Positions 54,357-63,138 of a stretch of 64,000 nucleotides of DNA are shown here, piece after piece. Source of the DNA: Bradyrhizobium sp. MOS003 (GTDB lineage: Bacteria > Pseudomonadota > Alphaproteobacteria > Rhizobiales > Xanthobacteraceae); the NCBI RefSeq assembly GCF_003020125.1, contig NZ_PYFW01000001.1:930001-994000 (forward strand). The letters are read 5' to 3'. Each line of letters begins with the position of its first letter. The first letter of the stretch is position 1. Under the pieces are notes generated by a model that did no database searches, was not told where the DNA came from, and saw nothing but the letters and a program-made list of their open reading frames with translations. Position numbers and translations under genes: made by a program.

Positions 54357-55325
54357 ATGTCCATGCCTGCCTTGTTCAAAGGACGCCTGTCGATCCCCGT
54401 GATCGGCTCGCCGCTCTTCATCATCTCGGTGCCCGATCTCGTGATCGCGCAGTGCAAGGCGGGTGTGGTCGGCTCGTTTCCGTCGCTGAACGCGCGTCCG
54501 CCGGAGCTGCTCGACGAATGGCTGGCGCGGATTACCGAGGAACTCGCGGCCTATGACCGTGCCCATCCCGACAAGCCCTCGGCGCCGTTCGCGGTCAACC
54601 AGATCGTGCACAAGTCGAACAACCGGCTCGATCACGACATGCAGCTCTGCGCCAAGTACAAGGTGCCGATGGTCATCTCCTCGCTCGGCGCGCGCGAGGA
54701 GTTGAACCAGGCGGCGCACGGCTGGGGCGGCATCGTCTTCCACGACGTGATCAATCAGAAATTCGCGCACAAGGCGATCGAGAAGGGCGCCGACGGCCTG
54801 ATCCTGGTCGCGGCCGGCGCCGGCGGTCACGCCGGCACCATCTCGCCGCTGGCCTTCGTTGCTGAAACACGAAAGTGGTTCGACGGTCCGATCGCGCTGT
54901 CGGGTGCCATCGGCAACGGCAGGGCGATCCGCGCCGCGCGAATTCTCGGCGCCGACTTCGCCTATATCGGCTCGGCCTTCATTGCGACGAAGGAAGCCAA
55001 CGCGGTGGAGAAGTACAAGGAGATGATCGCGGGATCGACGGCCGACGACATCGTCTACTCCAACCTCTTCACCGGCGTGCACGGCAATTACCTGAAGCCC
55101 TCGATCCTCGCCGCCGGCATGGATCCGGAAAACCTGCCGACCTCCGATCCCTCCAAGATGAATTTCGGCACTGACGCCTCCGGCGAGCGCGCCAAGCCGA
55201 AGGCCTGGAAGGAAATCTGGGGCTCGGGCCAGGGCATCGGCAGCGTCGAGGCCATCTTGCCTGCCGCCGAGCTGATCGCGCGCTTCAAGAAGGAATACGA
55301 CGAGGCGATCGATCCGCCGCTATAA
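54357..55325 (+). CDS. nitronate monooxygenase-like flavin oxidoreductase
   Basis: A 322-residue FMN-dependent TIM-barrel oxidoreductase of the nitronate monooxygenase/YrpB group, which oxidises alkyl nitronates or related compounds. VGSFPSLNARPPELLDEWL near the N-terminus, DGLILVAAGAGGHAG and GADFAYIGSAFIATKEANA are family segments. It is a relative of the protein at 61667-62641. The thioesterase gene follows after a repeat. No substrate can be assigned. Confidence 0.88.
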   Translation: MSMPALFKGRLSIPVIGSPLFIISVPDLVIAQCKAGVVGSFPSLNARPPELLDEWLARITEELAAYDRAHPDKPSAPFAVNQIVHKSNNRLDHDMQLCAKYKVPMVISSLGAREELNQAAHGWGGIVFHDVINQKFAHKAIEKGADGLILVAAGAGGHAGTISPLAFVAETRKWFDGPIALSGAIGNGRAIRAARILGADFAYIGSAFIATKEANAVEKYKEMIAGSTADDIVYSNLFTGVHGNYLKPSILAAGMDPENLPTSDPSKMNFGTDASGERAKPKAWKEIWGSGQGIGSVEAILPAAELIARFKKEYDEAIDPPL

Positions 55326-55328
55326 TCG

Positions 55329-55446
55329 CTCTCGTGTCCCGGACGCGCTGCAGCGTGTGACGCTGCTGCGCGAGCCGGGACCTATCGCCGCAACGCATGG
55401 ACCCCGGATCGGCAGCGCACCGCTACGCGCTGCGCAGCGTCCGGGG
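55329..55446. repeat. imperfect palindromic repeat, family C
   Basis: CTCTCGTGTCCCGGACGCGCTGC at the left, CGCTGCGCAGCGTCCGGGG at the right, with GAGCCGGGACC/GGACCCCGGATC inside. It is a counterpart of 15301-15444 and occupies the gap between the oxidoreductase and thioesterase genes. Confidence 0.7.
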
Positions 55447-55471
55447 AACGTCAACCGAGACTGATGAAAGC

Positions 55472-56245
55472 ATGCCCCCGATCTACCGCGTCGACGGCAA
55501 CAGCGTCGTCACCAGTCCGGATGCTGCAGGTCCCTGGGACCGGCGCATGCAGCACGGCTCGGCGCCGGCGTCGCTGGTGACCTGGGCGGCCGAGCGAATT
55601 CCGACACCGTCGCCGATGAATATCGCGCGGGTCACCATCGACCTGATGCGCCCTGTGCCAGTGGCGCCGCTCACGATCGAGACCACGATCCTGCGCGAGG
55701 GGCGCAAGATCCAGCTTTGTGAAATCAAGCTGCTCGCCGATGGCGTGCAGGTGGTCGGTGCCACCGTGCTCAAGATCAGGGCGCAGGCTCAGGCGCTACC
55801 CGATGACGTCAAGGAGTTGCCGGTGACGCTGCCGTCGCCCGAGGACTCGTTCGCCGAGGACGGTCACGCCGCTACCAGTCCGTTCGTACGATCGGTTTCG
55901 ATGCGCGCCGCGCGCGGCCGCTTCGGCCAGGCCGGTGCCGGCGCGATTTGGTTTCGTGTCGACCACCCGCTGATCGAGGGCCAAGCGATCTCGCAGGCGA
56001 TGCGTGCCGTGGTCGCAGCCGATTTCTCCAACGGCACCGCCTCGACGCTCGACTTCCGGGCCTGGACCTACATCAACGCCGATCTCACGGTAAACTTTTC
56101 GCGCCAGCCGGTTGGTGATTGGATTTTGCTCGACGGTGAATCCTGGATCGGGCCCGACGGCGCCGGTCTCGCGATGTCGCGGCTTGCGGACCGGCAGGGC
56201 TATTTCGGCCGCGCGGTGCAGAGCCTCGTCATCGAGAAGCGATAG
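55472..56245 (+). CDS. acyl-CoA thioesterase (TesB-like double hotdog)
   Basis: A 257-residue thioesterase-family protein. A first hotdog unit (about 35-115) has PSPMNIARVTIDLMRPVPVAPLTIETTILREGRKIQLCEI, and a second (about 150-255) contains HPLIEGQAISQAMRAVVAADFSNG and ends VQSLVIEKR. Double-hotdog TesB-like enzymes hydrolyse acyl-CoA thioesters. ATG 55472 is taken because the 25 codons before it are inside the repeat. It may share a role with the neighbouring flavin oxidoreductase, but no pathway is evident. Confidence 0.85.
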   Translation: MPPIYRVDGNSVVTSPDAAGPWDRRMQHGSAPASLVTWAAERIPTPSPMNIARVTIDLMRPVPVAPLTIETTILREGRKIQLCEIKLLADGVQVVGATVLKIRAQAQALPDDVKELPVTLPSPEDSFAEDGHAATSPFVRSVSMRAARGRFGQAGAGAIWFRVDHPLIEGQAISQAMRAVVAADFSNGTASTLDFRAWTYINADLTVNFSRQPVGDWILLDGESWIGPDGAGLAMSRLADRQGYFGRAVQSLVIEKR

Positions 56246-56362
56246 GACCCTCCAAGTCTACCGCCGTAGACCGGACGCGGCGCTGGATCCGTTCCATCTT
56301 GTTGAAGATATTTCGGAAATGGCGTTCTCTAGACGCTGAATAGGTCGTGAAGACCGTAGCGC

Positions 56363-56387
56363 GGAACCGATTGTTCCCTTCCCGGTT
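56363..56387 (+). promoter_or_regulatory. EcfG-type (general stress) promoter of the kaiC-like gene
   Basis: GGAAC (56363-56367), 17 bases, GTT (56385-56387), i.e. GGAAC-N16-GGTT. It resembles the GGAAC-N16/17-CGTT consensus of EcfG sigma factors. The ATG at 56409 lies 21 bases further, with GAGGG as ribosome-binding site. Confidence 0.6.
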
Positions 56388-56408
56388 TTATATCCGTAGA
56401 GGGAAAAT

Positions 56409-57908
56409 ATGGCTTCAATTAAAGAATTGTCCGGAAGGGCCCAAACTGGCGTTTGGGGTCTGGACAACATCCTGTCCGGGGGATTGTCGCGTGGACACGT
56501 GTTCCTCGTCGAAGGTGCGCCCGGTACAGGCAAGACGACGGTGGCGCTGCAATTCCTGCGAGAGGGCACGAAGGCCGGCGAGAGGTGCCTGTACATCACC
56601 TTGTCCGAGACGGAGCACGAGTTGCGCGAAGGCGCGGCTTCGCACGGCTGGACGCTGGACGAGGGAATTACCGTCTTCGAACTGCTGCCCCCCGAGAGCC
56701 TGCTTGATTCTGAACAGCAGCAGAGCCTTCTCTACTCCTCCGATCTCGAGCTCGGCGAGACGACCAAGCAGATCTTCGAGGCGGTGGATCGGATCAAGCC
56801 GCATCGCGTCGTGCTCGACAGTCTTTCTGAAATCCGGCTTCTCGCCCAGAGTTCGTTGCGGTACCGCAGGCAAATCCTGGCCATCAAGCACTTTTTCTCC
56901 AGGTTCAACACGACCGTGATGCTCCTCGATGATCTCACGGCCGATGTCGCCGACAAGACCGTCCACAGCGTCGCGCATGCGGTTCTGCGCCTTGAGGAGC
57001 TCGCGCCGGATTATGGCGCGGAGCGCCGCCGCGTCCGCGTCATCAAGTATCGCGGCACCAAGTTTCGCGGCGGCTATCATGATGCAACCATCACCACGGG
57101 CGGTCTGAACGTGTTTCCGAGGCTGGTTGCGTCCGAGCACCGCGCCGATTTGCGGCGCACCACTTTTTCCAGCGGCATTGCGGGCTTCGACCAGTTGCTG
57201 GGCGGTGGCGTGGAATCGGGCTCGAGCACGCTCGTTCTCGGACCGTCCGGGACGGGCAAATCTCTTATCGCAATCGTGTTCGCCGTCGCGGCGGTGGCGC
57301 GAGGTGAGAAGGCGGCGCTGTTCGTGTTCGACGAGGAGCTCGGTCTGCTATTGTCCCGCATGAAGGGCATTGGAATCGATCTTGACGCGCTGCGACGGCA
57401 CGGCAGTCTTGCGATCGAACAAGTTGACGCTGCCGAACTCTCGCCAGGGGAATTCGCTCATATGGTCCGCAAGCGGGTGGACGAGGAGGGCATCAAGGCC
57501 GTCGTGATCGACAGTCTCAATGGCTATCAGGCTGCCATGCCCGAGGAGAATTCGCTCATCCTCCACATGCACGAGCTATTGCAGTACCTCAATCGTCGCG
57601 GTGCCGCGACATTCATGACTGTGGCCCAGCACGGCCTCGTCGGTGACATGAAGGCGCCGGTTGACGTCACCTATCTCGCCGATACGGTCATTCTGCTGCG
57701 CTACTTCGAGGCGCTGGGCAGCGTGCGGCGCGCGATATCCGTGATCAAGAAACGAATGGGCCAGCACGAATCGACCATTCGCGAGTTTCGCATCGGCGGT
57801 CGTGGCCTGGCCATTGGCGAGCCTCTCGAGGAATTTCAGGGCGTTCTGCGCGGTGTGCCCGTTTACATGGGCGACCCGCGACCTCTGCTCCAGGAGCCTG
57901 GTGCGTGA
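56409..57908 (+). CDS. KaiC-like double-ATPase protein
   Basis: A 499-residue protein of two RecA-like KaiC domains. CI has Walker A GAPGTGKT (36-43) and YITLSETEHE (62-71), CII has GPSGTGKS (278-285) and FVFDEELG (305-312). Aligned by eye to cyanobacterial KaiC, the phosphosite pair S431/T432 corresponds to Thr421 and Tyr422, so phosphocycling by the same residues is not preserved in full. No KaiA or KaiB gene is present. It is translationally coupled (GTGA) to a hybrid histidine kinase, and lies behind an EcfG-type promoter, suggesting a stress- or energy-state-dependent signalling role rather than a clock. Confidence 0.9.
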   Translation: MASIKELSGRAQTGVWGLDNILSGGLSRGHVFLVEGAPGTGKTTVALQFLREGTKAGERCLYITLSETEHELREGAASHGWTLDEGITVFELLPPESLLDSEQQQSLLYSSDLELGETTKQIFEAVDRIKPHRVVLDSLSEIRLLAQSSLRYRRQILAIKHFFSRFNTTVMLLDDLTADVADKTVHSVAHAVLRLEELAPDYGAERRRVRVIKYRGTKFRGGYHDATITTGGLNVFPRLVASEHRADLRRTTFSSGIAGFDQLLGGGVESGSSTLVLGPSGTGKSLIAIVFAVAAVARGEKAALFVFDEELGLLLSRMKGIGIDLDALRRHGSLAIEQVDAAELSPGEFAHMVRKRVDEEGIKAVVIDSLNGYQAAMPEENSLILHMHELLQYLNRRGAATFMTVAQHGLVGDMKAPVDVTYLADTVILLRYFEALGSVRRAISVIKKRMGQHESTIREFRIGGRGLAIGEPLEEFQGVLRGVPVYMGDPRPLLQEPGA

Positions 57909-59959
57909 AACCGGGCGACACGTCCGAACGCGCCCTTGTCCTTGCTCCGACGGGCCGCGACGCAAATGTCGCTGCGAGCCTGATCCGCGAAGCAGGCTTT
58001 GCGGCTGACGTCTGCCCCGATCTCGATGCGCTCGTTCGCGAGATGGCGGCCGGTGCGGGGCTTGCCATCATCGCCAACGAAGCCGTGAAGACCGCAGATT
58101 TGCGCAGTCTCGTCAGGTGGCTGAACGAACAGCCCTCATGGTCGGACTTTCCGATCGTTTTGCTCACCCGTCAGGGCGGCGGTCCGGAACGCAATCCGGA
58201 TGCAATGCGGCTTGGTCAGGCACTCGGCAATGTGACATTCATCGAACGGCCGTTCCATCCGACCACGCTCGTCAGCGTCGTAGGATCGGCGATCCGGGGG
58301 CGGCGCCGCCAGTACCAGTCTCGCGCGATTCTTGAGACCCTCACCGAGAGCGAAGGCCTGCTGCAAACGGCATTGAGCGCCGGTCGGCTCGGTGCACTCG
58401 AACTGCATCTGCCGTCCCTGAAGCTCGAGGCCTCCAATACCTGCAAGCTGTTCTTCGGGCGACGGCCAGAGCAGGAATTTTCCTTTCAGGACCTGCTCGA
58501 ATCCGTGCACCCGGACGACCGCGCCCGCCAGCAAACCGTGTTCGACCGCGCCGTCGCCAGCGGCGGCGACTACAGCATCGAATATCGAAACGTCTGGCCG
58601 GACGGCTCCCAGCATTGGGTGGATATAAGGGCGCGAGCGGTGCTTCGGCCCGACGGAAGTGTGCGATCGCTCGTCGGGGTGTGCTCCGACATCACCGCGC
58701 GCAAGGTCGCCGAGATCGAGCGTGAAAATCTTCTGGCCCAGCTTGCTGCAGAACGGACCGCGCTCGCCGAACTCACGGCCACACTCGAGCAGCGCGTCGA
58801 GCAGCGCACCGCGGATCTGATGACCGAGGTCGCTGCGCGCGAAAAAGCGCAGGATCAATTGCGGCAGGCGCAGAAAATGGAGACCATCGGCCAGTTGACC
58901 GGCGGGGTCGCGCACGACTTCAACAATCTGTTGATGGCCGTGATGGGCAATCTCGATCTGCTACGCAAGCGCATCCCGGACGACCCGCGCCTGCGCCGGC
59001 TGATCGACGGCGCGTTGCAGGGCGCGGAGCGGGGTGCCTCGTTGACGCAACGTCTGCTCGCGTTCGCCCGCCAGCAGGATCTGCGGGCGGAAGCGGTCGA
59101 CCTCGGCACGTTGATCCGGGGGATGAGCGACCTGCTCGAGCGCTCGCTCGGTCCCCGGGTCGAGCTGCGCCTGGACGTTCCGGATCGCGTGCCCCCGGCA
59201 CGAGTCGATTCCAACCAGCTTGAACTCGCGATCTTGAACCTCGCCATCAACGCGCGCGATGCGATGCCCGATGGGGGCTCGATCGAAATCCGCATACGCG
59301 AAGATCAGGCGAACGAAGAGGCGCGGCTGCCGCCAGGCCAGTATCTCGCGCTGTCCGTGATCGACACTGGCGAAGGCATGTCCGCCGAGACGTTGAAGCG
59401 GGCCGTGGAGCCGTTCTTTTCCTCGAAGCCGGTTGGAAAAGGAACCGGACTTGGCCTCTCGATGGTGCACGGTCTTGCCGTGCAACTCGGCGGCGCCCTT
59501 CAGCTCTCCAGCGAGGTCGGAGTTGGCACCACGGCGACACTGATTCTTCCGATCGCCACCCAGCTTCCGAAAGCGGAGGCGCCTATCCCGGTGCGGCGAC
59601 AGGCCGGCCGATCTGCCGTCATCCTTTTTGTCGACGACGATCCGCTGATTGCCATGTCGACCACCGAGATGCTCGAAGATCTCGGGCACCGCGTCATCGG
59701 CGTCAGCTCCGGCCTGCACGCCCTCGATATCATACGCAGCGGGCAGCAAATCGATCTCATGGTGACCGATCACGTCATGCCCGGCATGACCGGGCTCGAA
59801 CTGGCGGCTGCCTCGCGTCAGCTGCGACCGTCACTGCCGATTCTGCTTGCCACTGGATACGCCGAACTGCCCGAGGGAACCCAGCTGGATCTGCCGAGGC
59901 TGGCCAAGCCTTACCATCAGGATCAGCTCCGCGATCGCCTTGATCAGATGCTCCGCTGA
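57905..59959 (+). CDS. hybrid histidine kinase with N-terminal pseudo-receiver, PAS and C-terminal receiver
   Basis: A 684-residue soluble hybrid kinase. Order: a receiver-like domain (about 8-130) lacking the acceptor aspartate (AIIANEAV at 55-61), a PAS domain (about 150-265), a coiled coil (270-320), a HisKA/HATPase core with phospho-His337 (GGVAHDFNN), N box Asn449, G boxes DTGEG (487-491) and GKGTGLGLS (511-519), and a receiver with Asp577-579, Asp622 and Lys668. No membrane segment is present. It starts at GTG 57905, overlapping the kaiC-like stop by 4 bases, which suggests it senses or is controlled by that ATPase. The output is not encoded nearby. Confidence 0.92.
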   Translation: MKPGDTSERALVLAPTGRDANVAASLIREAGFAADVCPDLDALVREMAAGAGLAIIANEAVKTADLRSLVRWLNEQPSWSDFPIVLLTRQGGGPERNPDAMRLGQALGNVTFIERPFHPTTLVSVVGSAIRGRRRQYQSRAILETLTESEGLLQTALSAGRLGALELHLPSLKLEASNTCKLFFGRRPEQEFSFQDLLESVHPDDRARQQTVFDRAVASGGDYSIEYRNVWPDGSQHWVDIRARAVLRPDGSVRSLVGVCSDITARKVAEIERENLLAQLAAERTALAELTATLEQRVEQRTADLMTEVAAREKAQDQLRQAQKMETIGQLTGGVAHDFNNLLMAVMGNLDLLRKRIPDDPRLRRLIDGALQGAERGASLTQRLLAFARQQDLRAEAVDLGTLIRGMSDLLERSLGPRVELRLDVPDRVPPARVDSNQLELAILNLAINARDAMPDGGSIEIRIREDQANEEARLPPGQYLALSVIDTGEGMSAETLKRAVEPFFSSKPVGKGTGLGLSMVHGLAVQLGGALQLSSEVGVGTTATLILPIATQLPKAEAPIPVRRQAGRSAVILFVDDDPLIAMSTTEMLEDLGHRVIGVSSGLHALDIIRSGQQIDLMVTDHVMPGMTGLELAAASRQLRPSLPILLATGYAELPEGTQLDLPRLAKPYHQDQLRDRLDQMLR

Positions 59960-59980
59960 AGCCGGGCGGCTCTTCGACAC

Positions 59981-61543
59981 CTAACCCACCATCCGGTCCC
60001 GCCCGCTCCAGAAGCCCGCGCGCAGCACTTTCTTGTCGACCTTGCCGACGCCGGTCATCGGCAATTGCTTGACGAACTGGATCTGCTTCGGCGCATGCGC
60101 CGAGCCCTTTCGGGTCTTCACGAGGTTGATCAGCTCGTCCGGATCGGGCCTTGCGCCCTCGCGCGGCACGACGATGGCGGTGACGGCTTCGCCCCATTTC
60201 TCGTCGGGGATGCCGACGACCGCGACCATCGCGACATCGGCGTGCTGCGACAGCACGTCCTCGACCTCGCGCGGGAAGATGTTGAAGCCGCCTGATACGA
60301 TCATGTCCTTCTTGCGGTCGAGGATGAACATGTAGCCGCGCTCGTCCTTGCGCGCGATGTCGCCGGTATGGACCCAGCCGTTCTTCAACGTCTCGGCGGT
60401 GATGTCGGGCCGCTTCCAGTACTCCGCCATCACATGCGGGGCGCGCACGCAGATCTCGCCCGCCTCCCCCGTCTTCACCTCCTGGTCGTCGTCGCCGAGG
60501 ATTTTGACCTCGCAGGCTGCGATCGGGAAGCCGCAGGACAAAAATAGCTCCGGAGCCTTAAGATCGTGATCCGCCTTGCGCAGCACCGAGACCGGGTAGC
60601 ATTCGGTCTGGCCGTAGAGCTGCGAGAACACCGGTCCGATGCGCTCGATGCCCTCGACCAGACGGCTCGACGACATCGCCGACGCCCCGTAGAGCACCAG
60701 CTCGAGCGAGGACAGGTCGGTCTTGTCCAGCGCGGGATGGTCGAGCAGCACGTAGATCATGGTCGGGACGAACAGCGTGAAGTTGATGCGCTCGCGCGCG
60801 ATCGTGGCCAGCACTGCCTCGGGATCGAATCCCTTCAGCATGTGCACGGTGCCGCCGCGCATCAGGGTCGGCAGCACTTTCGTGCCGGCGACATGGCTGA
60901 TCGGGGCGACCGTGAGGTAGCGTGCGGCCTCGGGGATCTCGAAATCGGCGAGGATCGCGGCGGCTGCTCCGGCATTCTCGCGGTGATAGCGCAGCGCGCC
61001 CTTGGATTTGCCGGTGGTGCCGCCGGTGTAGTTCAGCGTGGAGAGATCGTCGAGGTTGGCAAGGCAAGTTGCGCTGGCGTGTCCCGCGCTCTCGATGGCC
61101 GCCAGCAGATCGACGCCGTAGCCGGCCGGTCCCATGGTGAACACCGCCTTCAGCCGGCTCGCACGCGCAGAAAGCTCGCCTCCGCGGTCGCGGAAGGCGG
61201 CCGCATCGACCACCAGCATCTCGGCCTCGGAATCCTCGAGCTGGAACAGCTGGTCTTCCAGCGACCCCAGCGGATGCAGCCAGGTGATGCAGAGCCGGCC
61301 CAATTGCGCGGCGACGCCGGCGCACCAGGTGTCGGCGCGGTTCGCGGTGAGGAAGGCGACGCGCGCACCGGGCTGCAGGCCAAGCCGCATGAACATACCT
61401 TGGATGCGTCCGATCAGGTCGATCGTGCCCTGATAGCTCAGCGATCCCCCGGGCCAGGCGAACGCGGTACGGCCGGGATAGCGCGACAGCGCCCGTAGCG
61501 TCTGCGCACAAGTCGGCGACGATGCGTGAAGCGGATCGGACAT
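59981..61543 (-). CDS. AMP-dependent acyl-CoA ligase
   Basis: A 520-residue ANL ligase. The P-loop NYTGGTTGKSKGA, the QLYGQTECYPVS segment and the C-terminal TGDIARKDERGYMFILDRKKDMI hinge are visible. It is of the fatty-acid/aromatic-acid class; specificity is not clear. GAGGAAA precedes the ATG. It is divergent from a nitronate monooxygenase-like gene, the same pairing of flavoprotein and CoA metabolism seen at 54-56 kb. It has no close operon partner. Confidence 0.9.
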   Translation of the reverse strand: MSDPLHASSPTCAQTLRALSRYPGRTAFAWPGGSLSYQGTIDLIGRIQGMFMRLGLQPGARVAFLTANRADTWCAGVAAQLGRLCITWLHPLGSLEDQLFQLEDSEAEMLVVDAAAFRDRGGELSARASRLKAVFTMGPAGYGVDLLAAIESAGHASATCLANLDDLSTLNYTGGTTGKSKGALRYHRENAGAAAAILADFEIPEAARYLTVAPISHVAGTKVLPTLMRGGTVHMLKGFDPEAVLATIARERINFTLFVPTMIYVLLDHPALDKTDLSSLELVLYGASAMSSSRLVEGIERIGPVFSQLYGQTECYPVSVLRKADHDLKAPELFLSCGFPIAACEVKILGDDDQEVKTGEAGEICVRAPHVMAEYWKRPDITAETLKNGWVHTGDIARKDERGYMFILDRKKDMIVSGGFNIFPREVEDVLSQHADVAMVAVVGIPDEKWGEAVTAIVVPREGARPDPDELINLVKTRKGSAHAPKQIQFVKQLPMTGVGKVDKKVLRAGFWSGRDRMVG

Positions 61544-61666
61544 ATGTTTCCTCGTTGCTTTGTCACCGGCTTCTGGCGTGCCAATGTTGCCGTGACGCTA
61601 GCACAGAGACTGCGGGAGGAAACGATAAAGCCCGCGCGGCGATGCATGCGTGACGAGGAGATTTGT

Positions 61667-62641
61667 GTGACATCCGATCGACTGCAACGCTTCGGCGATC
61701 GTCTGGCTCTGCCGCTGATCGTGGCTCCGATGTTCCTGGTGTCGGGCGTCGAACTCATGGTCGCGGCCTGCCGCAACGGCGTGATCGGCAGCTTCCCCAC
61801 CGTCAATTGCCGCAGCACGGAGCAACTCGATGAATGGCTCGCCGTGATCGCGGCGCGGCTGCGCCAGCACGAAGACCAGACCGGCCGCAAGGCGGCACCG
61901 CTCTGTCCGAACCTGATCGTGCATCGCTCCAACGCGAGGCTCGCGCAGGATCTCGCCGTGCTGCTGCGGCACAGGCCAGAGATCGTCATCACCTCGGTCG
62001 GCTCGCCCGCGTCGGTATTGAAGCCACTGCATGACGCCGGCGCGCTGGTGCTGGCGGACGTCGCCTCGATCCGCCACGCCGAACGTGCGGCGGAAGCAGG
62101 CGCCGACGGGCTCGTGCTGCTCACGGCGGGAGCGGGCGGCCAGACCGGCTGGCTCAATCCGTTTGCCTTTGTTCGCGCGGTGCGCGCATTCTACGACGGC
62201 ATCATCGTGCTCGCCGGCGGCATAAGTGACGGACACGCGCTGCACGCGGCCGAAGTGCTCGGCTGCGATCTCGCCTATATGGGCACGAAATTCATCGCGA
62301 CGCGCGAGAGTATGGCGGACGAACGTCACAAGCGGATGCTGGTCGAGAGCAGCGCGGACGACATTTTGCTCACCACTGCGTTCACGGGTTTGCAGACCAG
62401 CATGCTGAGGCCGTCAATCGTGGCCGCCGGCCTCGATCCCGACGATCTCCCGGCACGCGGCGCGATCGACATCTCCGAGGACATTGACGTTGCCGCGCGC
62501 GAGAGCCGGCCAAAGCGCTGGCGCGACATCTGGAGCGGCGGGCATTCCACCTCTGGGGTTACCGACGTGCTCGCTGTCGACGATCTCGTCGCGCGGACGG
62601 CGGCCGAATATCGCGAAGCGAGAGTGCGCCTTTCCCCGTAG
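61667..62641 (+). CDS. nitronate monooxygenase-like flavin oxidoreductase (second copy)
   Basis: A 324-residue FMN oxidoreductase and paralogue of 54357-55325. The segments GVIGSFPTVNCRSTEQLDEWL, DGLVLLTAGAGGQTGWLNPFAF and GCDLAYMGTKFIATRESMA align with that copy. The start is GTG 61667, with a perfect GAGGAG 6 bases before it; upstream ATGs (61646, 61526) have no ribosome-binding site. It is divergent from the AMP-ligase gene. Substrate unknown. Confidence 0.87.
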   Translation: MTSDRLQRFGDRLALPLIVAPMFLVSGVELMVAACRNGVIGSFPTVNCRSTEQLDEWLAVIAARLRQHEDQTGRKAAPLCPNLIVHRSNARLAQDLAVLLRHRPEIVITSVGSPASVLKPLHDAGALVLADVASIRHAERAAEAGADGLVLLTAGAGGQTGWLNPFAFVRAVRAFYDGIIVLAGGISDGHALHAAEVLGCDLAYMGTKFIATRESMADERHKRMLVESSADDILLTTAFTGLQTSMLRPSIVAAGLDPDDLPARGAIDISEDIDVAARESRPKRWRDIWSGGHSTSGVTDVLAVDDLVARTAAEYREARVRLSP

Positions 62642-62709
62642 AATTGCGGAAAGAACCGGCACGCTCGTCTCGATCACAGTTAATCGAGCGCTCACTGGGG
62701 ACGGCCTAT

Positions 62710-62724
62710 TTAACGGCAGATTAA
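62710..62724 (+). promoter_or_regulatory. CtrA-type box
   Basis: TTAA-CGGCAGA-TTAA is an exact TTAA-N7-TTAA match for the cell-cycle regulator CtrA, 58 bases before the ATG of the next gene. A GANTC (CcrM) site is at 62737-62741 (GAATC). The motif is short, so chance is not excluded. Confidence 0.5.
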
Positions 62725-62781
62725 CCAACGCCGGCCAAGAATCCCTCCACGGCCACCGATCAGGGTCGAGAGGGACAGGCG

Positions 62782-63030
62782 ATGGACTTCGATTTTCTCA
62801 ACAGCAAGACAGCGGCTTCGCTGGACGAAATCCGCGTCCGCGTCGCTCATGCCCTGGCGCGTCACCCGCTGTGCCGCAGCGTCCGTTTCGACATCGTCAG
62901 CGTCCCCCGAACCCGCCGGGGCGGCAATTGGACGGTGACGCTGCAATCGGTCGAGCCGCGCGGGGTCTGGGAAGCCTCGGAGATCGTCGCGGACATCCAG
63001 GATGCCTACGATCTGGCGGCAGCTGCCTGA
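62782..63030 (+). CDS. hypothetical 82-residue protein
   Basis: A small soluble protein of unknown function, predicted alpha/beta, with IRVRVAHALARHPLCRSVRFDIVSV and WTVTLQSVEPRGVWEASEIVADIQDAY. There is no signal peptide. AGAGGGACAGG precedes the ATG. It is downstream of a CtrA-type box, which suggests cell-cycle-dependent expression. No neighbour shares a function. Similar short proteins of this pattern are, to my knowledge, restricted to Bradyrhizobium relatives. Confidence 0.7.
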   Translation: MDFDFLNSKTAASLDEIRVRVAHALARHPLCRSVRFDIVSVPRTRRGGNWTVTLQSVEPRGVWEASEIVADIQDAYDLAAAA

Positions 63031-63138
63031 TTTCATTGGCTTTTACGCCGGTTGTCGTTGCAGGCATACCGATTGTCGCAACCAAGGCACACTCAAGCCT
63101 TAATTCGCTCCTTTTTCACTGGCAACGTTAACAAACTC

